Source: an uncultured Tateyamaria sp.
GTDB taxonomy: Bacteria; Pseudomonadota; Alphaproteobacteria; Rhodobacterales; Rhodobacteraceae
Direction: 5' to 3'
Assembly (NCBI RefSeq): GCF_947504105.1
Contig: NZ_CANNGP010000004.1
Coordinates: 62,001-126,000 of the forward strand
Length of the DNA: 64,000 nucleotides
Positions 52,741 through 62,227 of the stretch are shown piece after piece (the first letter of the stretch is position 1; every line of letters starts with the position of its first letter). The notes below the pieces were generated by a model, which searched no databases, was not told the origin of the DNA, and saw only the letters and a program-made list of their open reading frames with translations. Made by a program: the position numbers and the translations under genes.

Positions 52741-54690
52741 ATGAACGCCGCTGATATTGAAAGCATCGCAATCCACCCGGCAATCGGTGTCGCCCGTGTC
52801 GGGAATGCGAAAGACGCATATTTCCTTGCCCCCGAGGTGATCGGGGAAACACCGAAAGACACAGATGGTTTTCGCGGCGCCCATGGTCACCTCAAACGTC
52901 AAGTGGCGCGCTTCCGCGTATACGCGACGCTCAAATCCGGGGAGGTGCGCGAAATCACGGCGTCCGAAGTCAAGATCAACTGGCGGGTCGAGGTGGCGAA
53001 CCTCAAGGCCGGTTGGTACGAATTCCAGCACGCAATGGACCTGCCCCCCGACCAGGTGTTTGAGCCGCCCAAACGCAACGCTGACTTCAATGGTGATGAT
53101 CGAGAGCGTCTGAGCATACGGCCCAGCATGCGCGACATCAGCGGCACCAACAAAACATCGGACGCTTTCGACGACGGCACCTTTTTCGGCAAGCCCGTGT
53201 ATCTCGGCGAGTTACGCACCGATGACAGCGGGCGGCTTCTGTTTTTTGGCGGGCATGGCAAGTCCGAACCGTTGGTGCCGGGCACAGCACCGACGACATT
53301 TGCCAACAATGATGGTTGGCATGACGACACATGTGACGGACCGGTTCGTGCCATGGTCACCATCGGCGGCCGTGACATCGAAGCACAGCCTGCGCACGTG
53401 ATCGTCGCGCCGCCGAACTTTGGGCCCGGCCTGTTCGGCGTCGTGACGATGGACGACGTAGTACGCGGTCTGTTCTTCGGGCTTGGCATTCTGGACGCCC
53501 CGGAACACACCAGCTTCACCCGCGACATCTGGCCCATCTTCGACAGGATGACCGGGCATCAATGGGTGTGCGACGGCATCTTGCTTCTTGCTGGTCAAGG
53601 GACACCGCTGGATGCACGCGACCCGGCGATCATTGCGCAGATGGGGGACCCTTCGGACGCCAGCGCCGCCTACAGGCAGGCCGTATTCAATCTGTTCCGC
53701 AACAGCAAGACAGAGGCCCTGAATCATGCAGCCGTGCCCCCATTCTATGGGGACACATACGGGGATCGGTATCTTGATGGTCCACGCGAGGGGGAGTTGG
53801 TTAATCCCGCGCGGGAGGACCTGTTCCTGACCAAGACCCAGTATCAGCACCTCGAAAACTGGGCGAATGGCGACTTTGAAGCCGACTGGGATGGTATCCC
53901 CACAATCCCGGACTTTGACGACATCGCCGTCGCGGATCAGCCCCGCGAACTGGATCGCGCTGCGTTGCACGAATGTCTGGGTGGCCCGTTTCACCCGGGC
54001 ATCGAACTGACCTGGCCCATGCGCCTCGCCTCAATGTGGGATCCGGACAGGCCCTATCGGTTGCGCCCCCTGCCCGAGGGTGAGTCGGTGCGCCAGAACT
54101 ACGGCGTGACGCTCAGCCGTGAACAGGCGCTGGCACCGGATGGCCCTTGGGGACCAACCGGCGCAGGCAGTCTGACGCGCTGGATGGGGGTGCCATGGCA
54201 GACGGACGAGGCATCGTGCAATTCGGGCCTTGTCTACACGCCTAGCCTGTACCTCAGCTCGCCCAGTTTTTGGGGCGCGCGCGTGCCGAACCAAGTGCTG
54301 CTGATCGAAGCCTACGCTATTGCCACCACTCCGGACCTTGCCCCGCTTCAGGTACAGCGCCACTTCAGCAACCGTCGCTTCTGGCTGCGCGATTTGCAAG
54401 GTACAGGCTATGCGGAACGCATCGACAACATTGTGCACAAATGGTGGATGACCGGTCTGGTCGAAGCCCATACACCGCCCGAAGGCTCGGGCCTGCCTGC
54501 CCCCTGCTTTGTCGAGACCGGACGCGCCCCCAGTTTCAGCAAAGGTGATCCGAGCCTGAAGCTGGCGCAGGATGTCGTGGCACTGCAGACGCAAGAGGAC
54601 AAGGCCGCTGGGCCATTGGGTGCAACTCCGGGCGCTGACGATGCCAAAGAGGAACAAACCTTCGAACGGTTTGGACGCGGCGAGGTTTAG
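52741..54690 (+). CDS. LodA-like cysteine tryptophylquinone oxidase, copy 1
   Basis: 649 residues from the ATG at 52741 (GAGGG upstream). LodA-family start ESIAIHPAIGVARVGNAKDAYFLAPEVIG. The cofactor residues are visible: Asp489-x3-Cys493 in PWQTDEASCNSG, and Trp511 in SFWGARVPNQVL, corresponding to Asp512, Cys516 and Trp581 of Marinomonas LodA. Such enzymes oxidise amino acids (LodA lysine, GoxA glycine), releasing ammonia and H2O2, and can act as antibacterials. No signal peptide, as in LodA. The stop TAG overlaps the flavoprotein GTG. Substrate unknown. Confidence 0.88.
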   Translation: MNAADIESIAIHPAIGVARVGNAKDAYFLAPEVIGETPKDTDGFRGAHGHLKRQVARFRVYATLKSGEVREITASEVKINWRVEVANLKAGWYEFQHAMDLPPDQVFEPPKRNADFNGDDRERLSIRPSMRDISGTNKTSDAFDDGTFFGKPVYLGELRTDDSGRLLFFGGHGKSEPLVPGTAPTTFANNDGWHDDTCDGPVRAMVTIGGRDIEAQPAHVIVAPPNFGPGLFGVVTMDDVVRGLFFGLGILDAPEHTSFTRDIWPIFDRMTGHQWVCDGILLLAGQGTPLDARDPAIIAQMGDPSDASAAYRQAVFNLFRNSKTEALNHAAVPPFYGDTYGDRYLDGPREGELVNPAREDLFLTKTQYQHLENWANGDFEADWDGIPTIPDFDDIAVADQPRELDRAALHECLGGPFHPGIELTWPMRLASMWDPDRPYRLRPLPEGESVRQNYGVTLSREQALAPDGPWGPTGAGSLTRWMGVPWQTDEASCNSGLVYTPSLYLSSPSFWGARVPNQVLLIEAYAIATTPDLAPLQVQRHFSNRRFWLRDLQGTGYAERIDNIVHKWWMTGLVEAHTPPEGSGLPAPCFVETGRAPSFSKGDPSLKLAQDVVALQTQEDKAAGPLGATPGADDAKEEQTFERFGRGEV

Positions 54691-55766
54691 TGGCCAATGT
54701 TCTGATTGCCGGTGGCGGGCCCGCGGGGCTTGCCGCTGCTATTGCGCTTGCGGAACGCAAGGTGCCCGTCACCGTTGTCGATCCATCAGGAAAAACAGCC
54801 GAAACACGCGGCGAACTGCTGGCCCACGGCGCGGCGCAGATTGTCCAGCGTTTGGGCTTGGGCCACGTTCTGAACGATGCGCTGTTGATCAGCGATGTTG
54901 TCAGCCATTGGGGTGCCGCTGGCCTGCAGTCCCACGGTACACATCCCAGTCTCGGCCTGCACGGCTGGGGTATCGACCGCCGCGCGCTCGCCAATGCAAT
55001 GCGGGAACGGGCGCTTGATCTGGGCGTGACACTGCACAAGGCGCGCGTCGCCCAAAGCCACCCATCTGACACGGGGTGGCGTGTGATGGTGAGAACACCC
55101 ACAGGCACGGAAACACAGCATGCAGACTACGTGATTGACGCAACGGGTCGCCCGGCCCATATCGCCAGACGTCAGCAGGCCACTGTTTTACACGGGCCCG
55201 CACTGGTCGCTGTTCTTTGGCAAACAGGCGCGCCGCAACATGCAACAATGCAGGCCGAAGCCGCGCCGAATGGATGGTGGTACACGGTTCCGCACAAAAC
55301 CGGCGGAACTGTTGGGTTTGTCACAGACGCCGCCACCGCCAAACGCATCAGTGCCAGACCGACCGCCTTCCTGGACAACGTGAAGGACACACTGTCGCTT
55401 GTATCGCTTAACGGAATAGCCACTCCGCCCTGGTCAATGGATTGCCGCAGCGCGGTTCTGGATCACACCTCTGGCCCCGGATGGCTTGCAACGGGCGATG
55501 CTCCAGCCGCCTTTGACCCCATCACATCCCAAGGCCTTTTCAATGCGTTATCCGCAGGTTTCTTTGCGGGCAATGCTGCCGCAGATGCGGTTTCGGGCGA
55601 TGCAGAGGCCCCCAAAGTATACGATGCCCTGCTGACCCGGACGGTCGAACGCACGCATGCCACAACCCATCTGCAATACGCCGCTTTACCCTTTGACACG
55701 CCGTTTTGGCGACACCACGCACGGGCCGGTCTGGAAAAGAGCAAAACATCGGCAGTTCCCGCTTGA
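54690..55766 (+). CDS. LodB-like FAD-dependent maturation protein, copy 1
   Basis: 358 residues. Rossmann FAD motif IAGGGPAGLAAAIALAERK at the N-terminus and GDAPAAFDPITSQGLFNAL towards the C-terminus, typical of LodB/halogenase-like flavoproteins. LodB-type proteins are needed to form the quinone cofactor in the partner LodA. Translation starts at a GTG sharing its G with the TAG of the lodA-like gene, so expression is tightly coupled. Confidence 0.87.
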   Translation: MANVLIAGGGPAGLAAAIALAERKVPVTVVDPSGKTAETRGELLAHGAAQIVQRLGLGHVLNDALLISDVVSHWGAAGLQSHGTHPSLGLHGWGIDRRALANAMRERALDLGVTLHKARVAQSHPSDTGWRVMVRTPTGTETQHADYVIDATGRPAHIARRQQATVLHGPALVAVLWQTGAPQHATMQAEAAPNGWWYTVPHKTGGTVGFVTDAATAKRISARPTAFLDNVKDTLSLVSLNGIATPPWSMDCRSAVLDHTSGPGWLATGDAPAAFDPITSQGLFNALSAGFFAGNAAADAVSGDAEAPKVYDALLTRTVERTHATTHLQYAALPFDTPFWRHHARAGLEKSKTSAVPA

Positions 55767-55859
55767 GTGGAATCTGCCGCATATGCAAGCTGGCCCTATT
55801 CAGGTGCCGCATTCACGAATGGTTATTCAGATCATTCCATATTTCTGGGAGGAACGCAG

Positions 55860-57908
55860 TTGCCCACATTTGAGATTCACCCCCGCATTGGCGTTGCACG
55901 GCTTGGGAACAGCTTGACGGACTTTTATCTGTCGCCGACCGAAACCGGTGGCCTGCCCGTTGCCTGCGATGAATGGGGCAATGAAACGCCGGACGCCGGG
56001 CCTGTCACCGTGTTCAAGGACGCAACCGGCGCGATCAAGCGGCAAGCCGCGAAATTCCATGTTTTTCAAAAGGATGACGATGGAGCTGAACGTAAGGTGT
56101 CATTGGACGACGCAGAGATCGACAAGATCGAATGGGTGGCCCATGTCGCGAACAAGAAGCCGATCTGGTACACGTTCTCTGAACTTCTGGGTGACCTCGA
56201 ATTCGGCGAAAGCGACAGCTACGACAACAACCACGTCTCGTGGAACAACCCTGATGTGACCAGCAGGAAAAAGCGGCAAAAGCTGATCATCGACCCCGGC
56301 CCTCGCCACATCTCAACCCCGCAAACCAGCATAGATTTCTCGCGCTACAATATCCCTGAAGACTACAAGCACGGGTCCTTCCCCGACCCATCAAATGGTG
56401 GTCAGCAGATTGACACGCTGGGCGAGTTGAAGATGGATGCGCAGGGCAGCTTGATTGCATTGGGTGGCTTTGGTCGCGTCACGGGCAGCGCAGAAATCTC
56501 CAGCTTCCGTGGGGCCGCAGGCTATTGGGACGACATCGCGGATGGTTATGTCTTTGCCCGCGTCACCATGGCCGATGGCACGGTGCACGACACATCATCG
56601 GCCTGGCTGGTCGTGGGCAGCCCGAAATACGCGCCCGAAATCGTGAACATCACGACGCTGGCTGACACGATGGACGACGTGGCCATCCGCAAACGCAATG
56701 CGCGGCCTGATATCTTCCCCGGTGGGGATACCTCCTCGGATTGGCCCCACGACCCACGCAATGGCTATACACCCCTGCAAGGCTTCAACCCGGACTATGT
56801 CGTGAACTTCGAACGGGATGTGCAGCCCATCGTCGACCGCATGGGCCTCTACAAATACGTGGCCAACGTCCCCACCATGGATGATTTCGCCAATCCGAAA
56901 TTCGATATGCGGGATGCCAGCGACACCAACGCCGATCACCGCATGCGTTATTTCGAACTGTTCCGCATGCCCCTTCTGCCCAAGGACTATGCCGAGTTCT
57001 ACACCACCATGTCCAAAGGCCCCGGCCAGCTTTATGCACTCAAGGACAACGACCCCGACACATTATCGGGCCTGCCCATGATGCCCCTGAACTCGGGCGA
57101 CAACTCGGTCACCAATACCGGCCCGATCTACAAGTTCGAAACCCTGTCTCCGACGCAGTATTTCTGCCTGTACCAATGGGCCTGCGGACGTTTCACAACT
57201 GATAAACCCGATCCGCTGTCACTGACCGACCATATGGACCGGGTGGACGCCAGCAACTGCGTGGGTGCCCCGTTCAGCCCCGGGATCGAAGTGACGTGGA
57301 GTGTACGCAGCGCAGCCATCTATGACGCCCCCCTGCATCTCAAGCTCGCCCATTACAAGCGCGGCTATGCCAAGATGACAAAGCACTACGAAAAAGAGGG
57401 CCTGAGCGTTGATCACAACGAATGCGCGGGCGGCGGCTGTGAACCCGGCGATCTGACCAAGCGCATGGCGATCCCATGGATGGCCGATTTCCATGAATGC
57501 ACGGTCCAGACCCCGAACCTGACCAACATCCACGTCAACCAACTGGCAGACGGATCGGGGATCGAGGTGCCACCGGCCTTCTATGTCTACTGGTGGCCGC
57601 CACAAAGCCCGTTCAATGTGACCACCGGCACGCAATTGCCGCAGGATCAGGTGCTCGACGCCTTTGTCAGCGACATTGACGGGCAGACCATCGTGCCACA
57701 GGGCCAGAATGTCGAATTCCAACGCGGCATCGATTCCGCACAAAAGATGATCGACTCGTGGTTCATGCTGGGCTTCCTGCTGAACCGCGGCACCGAAGAG
57801 GTTCCCTATATCGTTGAAACCGAACGGAACTTCGGACAACTGGCGCAGGCGCACATTACCGAAATCGCGTCAGCGGCGGCTGCGGCTTCCACTGCGGCCA
57901 AGGGCTGA
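55860..57908 (+). CDS. LodA-like cysteine tryptophylquinone oxidase, copy 2
   Basis: 682 residues from a TTG at 55860, chosen because GGGAGG lies seven bases upstream and LPTFEIHPRIGVARLGN matches the family start. Cofactor residues Asp543-x3-Cys547 (WMADFHECTVQ) and probably Trp579 (YVYWWPPQSP). It is only distantly similar to copy 1 and has extra segments such as LSVDHNECAGGGCEPGD, with two more cysteines. The tail is Ala-rich. A different substrate from copy 1 is likely. Confidence 0.87.
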   Translation: MPTFEIHPRIGVARLGNSLTDFYLSPTETGGLPVACDEWGNETPDAGPVTVFKDATGAIKRQAAKFHVFQKDDDGAERKVSLDDAEIDKIEWVAHVANKKPIWYTFSELLGDLEFGESDSYDNNHVSWNNPDVTSRKKRQKLIIDPGPRHISTPQTSIDFSRYNIPEDYKHGSFPDPSNGGQQIDTLGELKMDAQGSLIALGGFGRVTGSAEISSFRGAAGYWDDIADGYVFARVTMADGTVHDTSSAWLVVGSPKYAPEIVNITTLADTMDDVAIRKRNARPDIFPGGDTSSDWPHDPRNGYTPLQGFNPDYVVNFERDVQPIVDRMGLYKYVANVPTMDDFANPKFDMRDASDTNADHRMRYFELFRMPLLPKDYAEFYTTMSKGPGQLYALKDNDPDTLSGLPMMPLNSGDNSVTNTGPIYKFETLSPTQYFCLYQWACGRFTTDKPDPLSLTDHMDRVDASNCVGAPFSPGIEVTWSVRSAAIYDAPLHLKLAHYKRGYAKMTKHYEKEGLSVDHNECAGGGCEPGDLTKRMAIPWMADFHECTVQTPNLTNIHVNQLADGSGIEVPPAFYVYWWPPQSPFNVTTGTQLPQDQVLDAFVSDIDGQTIVPQGQNVEFQRGIDSAQKMIDSWFMLGFLLNRGTEEVPYIVETERNFGQLAQAHITEIASAAAAASTAAKG

Positions 57909-57910
57909 TT

Positions 57911-59218
57911 GTGGATCAGCATGTCGATGTTGCGATCATCGGCGGCGGACCTGCGGGCACCGCCGCCGCACTGACGCTGTGCAAGCGCAGCGACATCTCT
58001 GTCACCGTCCTTGAACGGGGTGCCTATGCACAGCCGAAAGTCGGCGAATCCCTGTCACCGGGCGTCCGTGGGTTGCTGCAATATCTCGACCTGTGGGACC
58101 GGTTCGAACAGGAACAGAGACTCAGCTTGCTAGGAAGCGAGGCGGCGTGGGGCAACGACACGCTTGGCACCATGGACTTTATCCTGACGCTGCACGGCGC
58201 AGGCTGGGCGCTCGACCGCCAGCGTTTTGAACAAATGATGGCGGACGAGGTAGAGCGGCGGGGTGTGCCGCTACAAACCGAAACAAGCGTCATGGCCTGC
58301 CACCACGATGGTGCAGTCTGGCACCTGGATTTGGGCGATCGTGTCATGACCGCGCGTTACGTGATCGATGCAGCTGGGCGAACATCGCGACTTTCACTGC
58401 GGGACGGGGCGCATCGACAACGCAACGACACGCTGATGGCCATCAGCACACGCTGGCCACGCGCGGACGATGCCCGACAGATGACACGCGTCGAAGCCTT
58501 CGAAGATGGCTGGTGGTATGCTGCCCCCCTGCCCACTGGGGACACCATTCTGTGCCTGTTCTCGGACGCCGAACGCATACATGCCTTGCGACTGTCGGAC
58601 CCGCAGGTGTGGGCAGACCACCTGTCACAAACACAGCATATCAAGCCGCTGATCAAAGCGGGTCAGACACAGCTATCACAGCTCGAAACCCTGCCCGCCT
58701 TCTCCAGCCTGCTGAGCCGCGGAGATCCAAACACTCCCATGGTGGCCGCAGGGGATGCCATCGCCGCGCGTGACCCGCTATCGTCCTCCGGCATACCCAA
58801 CGCGATCAGCAGCGGCATCCAGGCAGCCCGCGTAGCCGCCGACTGGCTCTTTGGAACCGGCGCATTGAAACCCGCCTATCTGGACGGTGTGGCGCAGGAT
58901 CACGCGGCGTATCTGAAAACACATTGGCGAACCTACAGGACCGAAGACAGGTGGGCGGACGCACCGTTCTGGCGCTTCCGCTCTGCGCAGGTGACCAGAG
59001 GGCCCGGTGCAAGAGTTTGCGCCGCTCCCAATGGGGATACCTCGCTTTTTGTGCCGGGCCATGTTGCCCGCTGGATTGCAGGCGAAGCGCAACGGCCGAC
59101 ATCACAGCTTGATCTTGTCAGACAGGCCCGCCAGACCTTTCCCGACATCCCGGACGAACGACTGCTGCTTGCCATCGAAGACCTGACAATCGTTGCTGAT
59201 ACAGCCCCGTCAGCCTGA
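57911..59218 (+). CDS. LodB-like FAD-dependent maturation protein, copy 2
   Basis: 435 residues from a GTG two bases after the preceding stop. FAD motif VAIIGGGPAGTAAALTL, then GESLSPGVRGLLQYL typical of flavin-dependent halogenase/LodB proteins, and AAGDAIAARDPLSSSGIPNAI. Longer than copy 1 by 77 residues, mostly at the C-terminus. Probably matures LodA-like copy 2. True halogenases have a WxWxIP motif, which is absent. Confidence 0.87.
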   Translation: MDQHVDVAIIGGGPAGTAAALTLCKRSDISVTVLERGAYAQPKVGESLSPGVRGLLQYLDLWDRFEQEQRLSLLGSEAAWGNDTLGTMDFILTLHGAGWALDRQRFEQMMADEVERRGVPLQTETSVMACHHDGAVWHLDLGDRVMTARYVIDAAGRTSRLSLRDGAHRQRNDTLMAISTRWPRADDARQMTRVEAFEDGWWYAAPLPTGDTILCLFSDAERIHALRLSDPQVWADHLSQTQHIKPLIKAGQTQLSQLETLPAFSSLLSRGDPNTPMVAAGDAIAARDPLSSSGIPNAISSGIQAARVAADWLFGTGALKPAYLDGVAQDHAAYLKTHWRTYRTEDRWADAPFWRFRSAQVTRGPGARVCAAPNGDTSLFVPGHVARWIAGEAQRPTSQLDLVRQARQTFPDIPDERLLLAIEDLTIVADTAPSA

Positions 59219-59394
59219 CATTATCCCGGCAAACCCCATTTGTCCGTTCCCGTTTGCACGCAGCTTCTCACCCGCGCGGCTCGGGTTCCAGATGGCACGC
59301 CATATGTCACGGCAACACCTGTGCGTGAGAACTATGTCACGCCCCTTCTTTTCAAAGGCATCCTGCCCCATTCTCCCTGTCAAGGAGACAGCAC

Positions 59395-60630
59395 ATGCCC
59401 ACTGAACGCATCACATTCCCCGGTCATGCCGGAACCCTCGACGCCCGGCTCGACATGCCCGATGGGCTGCATCTGGCCACAGCCGTCTTTGCTCACTGTT
59501 TTACCTGCGGCAAGGATATCCCGGCCGCGCGCCGGATTTCGGCGCGGTTGACCACGATGGGCATCGCCGTGCTGCGCTTTGATTTTACCGGTTTGGGCCA
59601 CAGCGACGGAGAGTTTGCCAACACCTCCTTCACCTCGAATGTCGAAGACCTTGTGCAAGCCGTCGCATATCTCGAGGCGCGAGGCTTGCCACCCACCCTG
59701 ATGATCGGCCATTCTCTTGGCGGCGCTGCCGTGCTCAAGGCAACCGCGCGGCTGGATCAGATCAAAGCTGTCGCAACCCTTGGTGCGCCTTTTGACCCCA
59801 AACACGTGACGCACAATTTCTCTGACGCCCTGCCCGAGATCATCGCGCAAGGGGAAGCCGAGGTGAACCTGGGTGGCCGTCCCTTCCGCATCGGCAAAGG
59901 CTTTGTCGAGGACGTGACCGACGAAGCCCTGCAGCCTGCCATCGCACGGCTCAACGCCGCTCTACTGGTTCTGCACGCCCCGCGCGACACGATCGTCAGC
60001 ATCGACAACGCGAGCGAGATTTTCCTCGCTGCCAAACATCCCAAAAGCTTCGTCACCCTGGACGATGCAGATCACTTGGTGACCAAGGCAGAACACGCCG
60101 AATACGCGGCTGACATCATCTCCACATGGGCCAAGAAGTACCTGCAGCTCAAGCCACCCGCCCCGCCCATCGGCGCACCCGAAGGCATCGTGCGCAGCTC
60201 GGAAGCCGATCCAAAGGGGTTCCTACAGGACATCACCCACGGAACGCGCCACCACATCCTCGCGGATGAACCCCGCGCCTATGGCGGCACCAATCAGGGC
60301 CTGTCGCCCTATGGCCTGCTGTCGGCCGGTCTGGCGGCCTGTACATCCATGACCATCCGCATGTATGCGCGCCGCAAGGAATGGCCGCTGGATCATGTTC
60401 ATGTCGATGTCAGCCACAACAAAGTGCATGCGCAGGACGCAGGAACAGGTTCAGGCGACAAGATCGATGAATGGAAGCGTCGGATCAGCCTGACCGGTCG
60501 CCTGGACGATGCACAGCGGCAACGACTACTCGAAATCGCGGATAAATGCCCTGTTCACAGAACGTTAGAGCGAACCTCTAAGGTTTTGACTGAACTCGCG
60601 CCCGTGGGTGAGGTCTTGGAGATCACCTGA
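59395..60630 (+). CDS. Alpha/beta hydrolase - OsmC fusion protein
   Basis: 411 residues. The N-terminal alpha/beta hydrolase (about 1-255) has the nucleophile elbow GHSLGGAAV; the C-terminal OsmC-like domain (about 270-411) has GLLSAGLAACTSMTIRMYARRKEW and ADKCPVHRTLE, whose two cysteines are the peroxidatic and resolving pair. OsmC proteins reduce organic hydroperoxides. The fusion is a known bifunctional family. It lies just after the LodA-like operon, whose products make H2O2; the link is only positional. Confidence 0.9.
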   Translation: MPTERITFPGHAGTLDARLDMPDGLHLATAVFAHCFTCGKDIPAARRISARLTTMGIAVLRFDFTGLGHSDGEFANTSFTSNVEDLVQAVAYLEARGLPPTLMIGHSLGGAAVLKATARLDQIKAVATLGAPFDPKHVTHNFSDALPEIIAQGEAEVNLGGRPFRIGKGFVEDVTDEALQPAIARLNAALLVLHAPRDTIVSIDNASEIFLAAKHPKSFVTLDDADHLVTKAEHAEYAADIISTWAKKYLQLKPPAPPIGAPEGIVRSSEADPKGFLQDITHGTRHHILADEPRAYGGTNQGLSPYGLLSAGLAACTSMTIRMYARRKEWPLDHVHVDVSHNKVHAQDAGTGSGDKIDEWKRRISLTGRLDDAQRQRLLEIADKCPVHRTLERTSKVLTELAPVGEVLEIT

Positions 60631-60673
60631 GACTTTACGGGCTCAGATCGGCAACTTGACCCCAAGAATGAAA

Positions 60674-60705
60674 TGAGGCGCGGCCCCTTCAGGGACCGCG
60701 CCTCT
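60674..60705. terminator. Bidirectional terminator between osmC fusion gene and bioY
   Basis: GAGGCGCGG and CCGCGCCTC pair with an inner stem of CCC/GGG between two convergent genes. Confidence 0.75.
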
Positions 60706-60725
60706 CATTTGGATCAAGGGAAGGA

Positions 60726-61325
60726 TCAGCCGCGTGCGCGGCCCACCAGTTTCCATGCCGCCGGCAGAACCAGAGCGGCCAGTGCCAGCTTCAGCGCATC
60801 ACCGATCAGGAACGGTGTCAGACCCCACGCGAGGATCGGCTTGTCCCAGCCATAAAGCTGCCCCAGCCACGCCAGACCGGGCACATAGATCAGCACGTTG
60901 CCGATCAGCATCGCCAGCGCCATCCACAGCACCGACCGGTCCCAGCCGCGTTGGGCCAGTGCGCCCAGCGCAACGGTCGCCATCACATATCCAACCAGGT
61001 AGCCGCCTGTGCCGCCCATCATGTAGGTCAGGCCAAATTTCTCTGCCGACGATCCGGCAAAGACGTCAAAGCCAAGCGCGCCGACAATCATGTAGCCAAT
61101 GATCGTGACCAGACCCAGGCGCGCGCCATAGGCCGCACCAATGGTCAGAACGACAAAGGTCCCCATCGTGATCGGAACGGGCCACATTGGCACCTTGATT
61201 TTTGCTGCAACTGCAAGAAAGGCAATGCCCAACACCACCAGGGCAACTTGCTTGACGCGCAGCGCCGTACCCTCTGTTGCGCCAAGCATATCGCTCAGCA
61301 CCTTGTTATTCCACGTCGATTCCAT
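60726..61325 (-). CDS. bioY: BioY biotin transporter, substrate-binding subunit
   Basis: 199 residues with about six membrane helices. Contains IKVPMWPVPITMGTFVVLTIGAAYGARLG and YMMGGTGGYLVGYVMATVALGAL, the conserved BioY biotin-binding region. It is the S component of an ECF transporter and can sometimes work alone. No bioM/bioN genes are adjacent. No BioR-type site was seen upstream. Confidence 0.95.
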   Translation of the reverse strand: MESTWNNKVLSDMLGATEGTALRVKQVALVVLGIAFLAVAAKIKVPMWPVPITMGTFVVLTIGAAYGARLGLVTIIGYMIVGALGFDVFAGSSAEKFGLTYMMGGTGGYLVGYVMATVALGALAQRGWDRSVLWMALAMLIGNVLIYVPGLAWLGQLYGWDKPILAWGLTPFLIGDALKLALAALVLPAAWKLVGRARG

Positions 61326-61416
61326 GAGGCCTCACCTGTCAGGTCAAAAAGAAGTGGGCGTGTTGTGCCAAGGGGTCGCGGTTTCTGCAAGTGCAAAGCG
61401 GATGTTTGCGATCACA

Positions 61417-61824
61417 TCAGCCCATGCGGCTATATCGGGTCACGCTCAAATAGCCCTTGCGCGGTCCACTCACGTCCCACGTCACATTGAATGAAGGCCA
61501 GGCCGTAAAGTCATAGGTTCCGACATAAGTGTCCGGATCACAAAAGTGCTCGGTGCGGCCGCCCGAGCACGGCACCCTGTGAAAGAAACGGCCATCGTCA
61601 AAGAACACGAACAGATCCTGTGTCCAGTGGTACTTGCGCTCCGCCTGCATCGGGGCCGCACCTTCCATCTGCAAGACACCTCTTTCGAAATAGTCCAACC
61701 CATCTGATACAGGCACCCAGCGGGCCGTTCCCTCAAAGCGGGCCGCAGGCCCGACCGTGTGCGTGATCGTGCGTTCGATGGCCCACTCGCCGGCAAAATC
61801 TGCCAACGTACGATCAGTCTGCAT
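61417..61824 (-). CDS. DUF6314 family protein
   Basis: 135 residues from the ATG at 61824 (MQTDRTLADFAGEWAIERTI). Lipocalin-like beta-rich pattern with DYFERGVLQMEGAAPMQAERKYHW and FVFFDDGRFFHRV, ending GPRKGYLSVTRYSR. Function unknown. It overlaps the preceding small gene by 11 bases. Confidence 0.78.
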   Translation of the reverse strand: MQTDRTLADFAGEWAIERTITHTVGPAARFEGTARWVPVSDGLDYFERGVLQMEGAAPMQAERKYHWTQDLFVFFDDGRFFHRVPCSGGRTEHFCDPDTYVGTYDFTAWPSFNVTWDVSGPRKGYLSVTRYSRMG

Positions 61825-62146
61825 AGCTGGCTTCTGTGATGTCTCCGCCCTGCCCCACAAAGCGCAACCTATCCCCCTTGCGATCCATCGTGTAGCACGC
61901 CCACATGTCATTCGGCGGCCATTGACTGCAGTACTGATCATCTTCGATGCGCCAATAGCCCCAGCTTTCACGCCCCTTGTAGATATAAAGGGTTCGACCC
62001 GACATGCGAAAATCCTGCGTGGTGTCAGGATAGGCCAGCATGCGCCCGGTCAGGGCGTCGCGAATCTGCTCGCCCGTCATAGCCTCCCAATCCTCGGCAG
62101 CAGCAGGGCTGCCCATCAGGGTCAAGATCAGGGCAAAGCGTCTCAT
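61814..62146 (-). CDS. Small secreted hypothetical protein
   Basis: 110 residues from the ATG at 62146. A signal peptide MRRFALILTLMGSPAAAE is followed by MTGEQIRDALTGRMLAY, GRTLYIYKGRESWGYWRIEDDQYC and PPNDMWACYTM. The two cysteines may form a disulphide. The pattern is common in Rhodobacteraceae but has no assigned function. Confidence 0.72.
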   Translation of the reverse strand: MRRFALILTLMGSPAAAEDWEAMTGEQIRDALTGRMLAYPDTTQDFRMSGRTLYIYKGRESWGYWRIEDDQYCSQWPPNDMWACYTMDRKGDRLRFVGQGGDITEASYAD

Positions 62147-62227
62147 ATGGGGGCCTTCGTCTTGTCGTTCGTCGGGCCTCAGTCTAAGGACGCGGCACGA
62201 TATCCGACAGTCACAAAAAGGTGCCCC

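Noticed and set aside
60726-61400. BioR-type operator for bioY
   Set aside because: The expected TTATCTATAA-like palindrome is absent from the upstream region.
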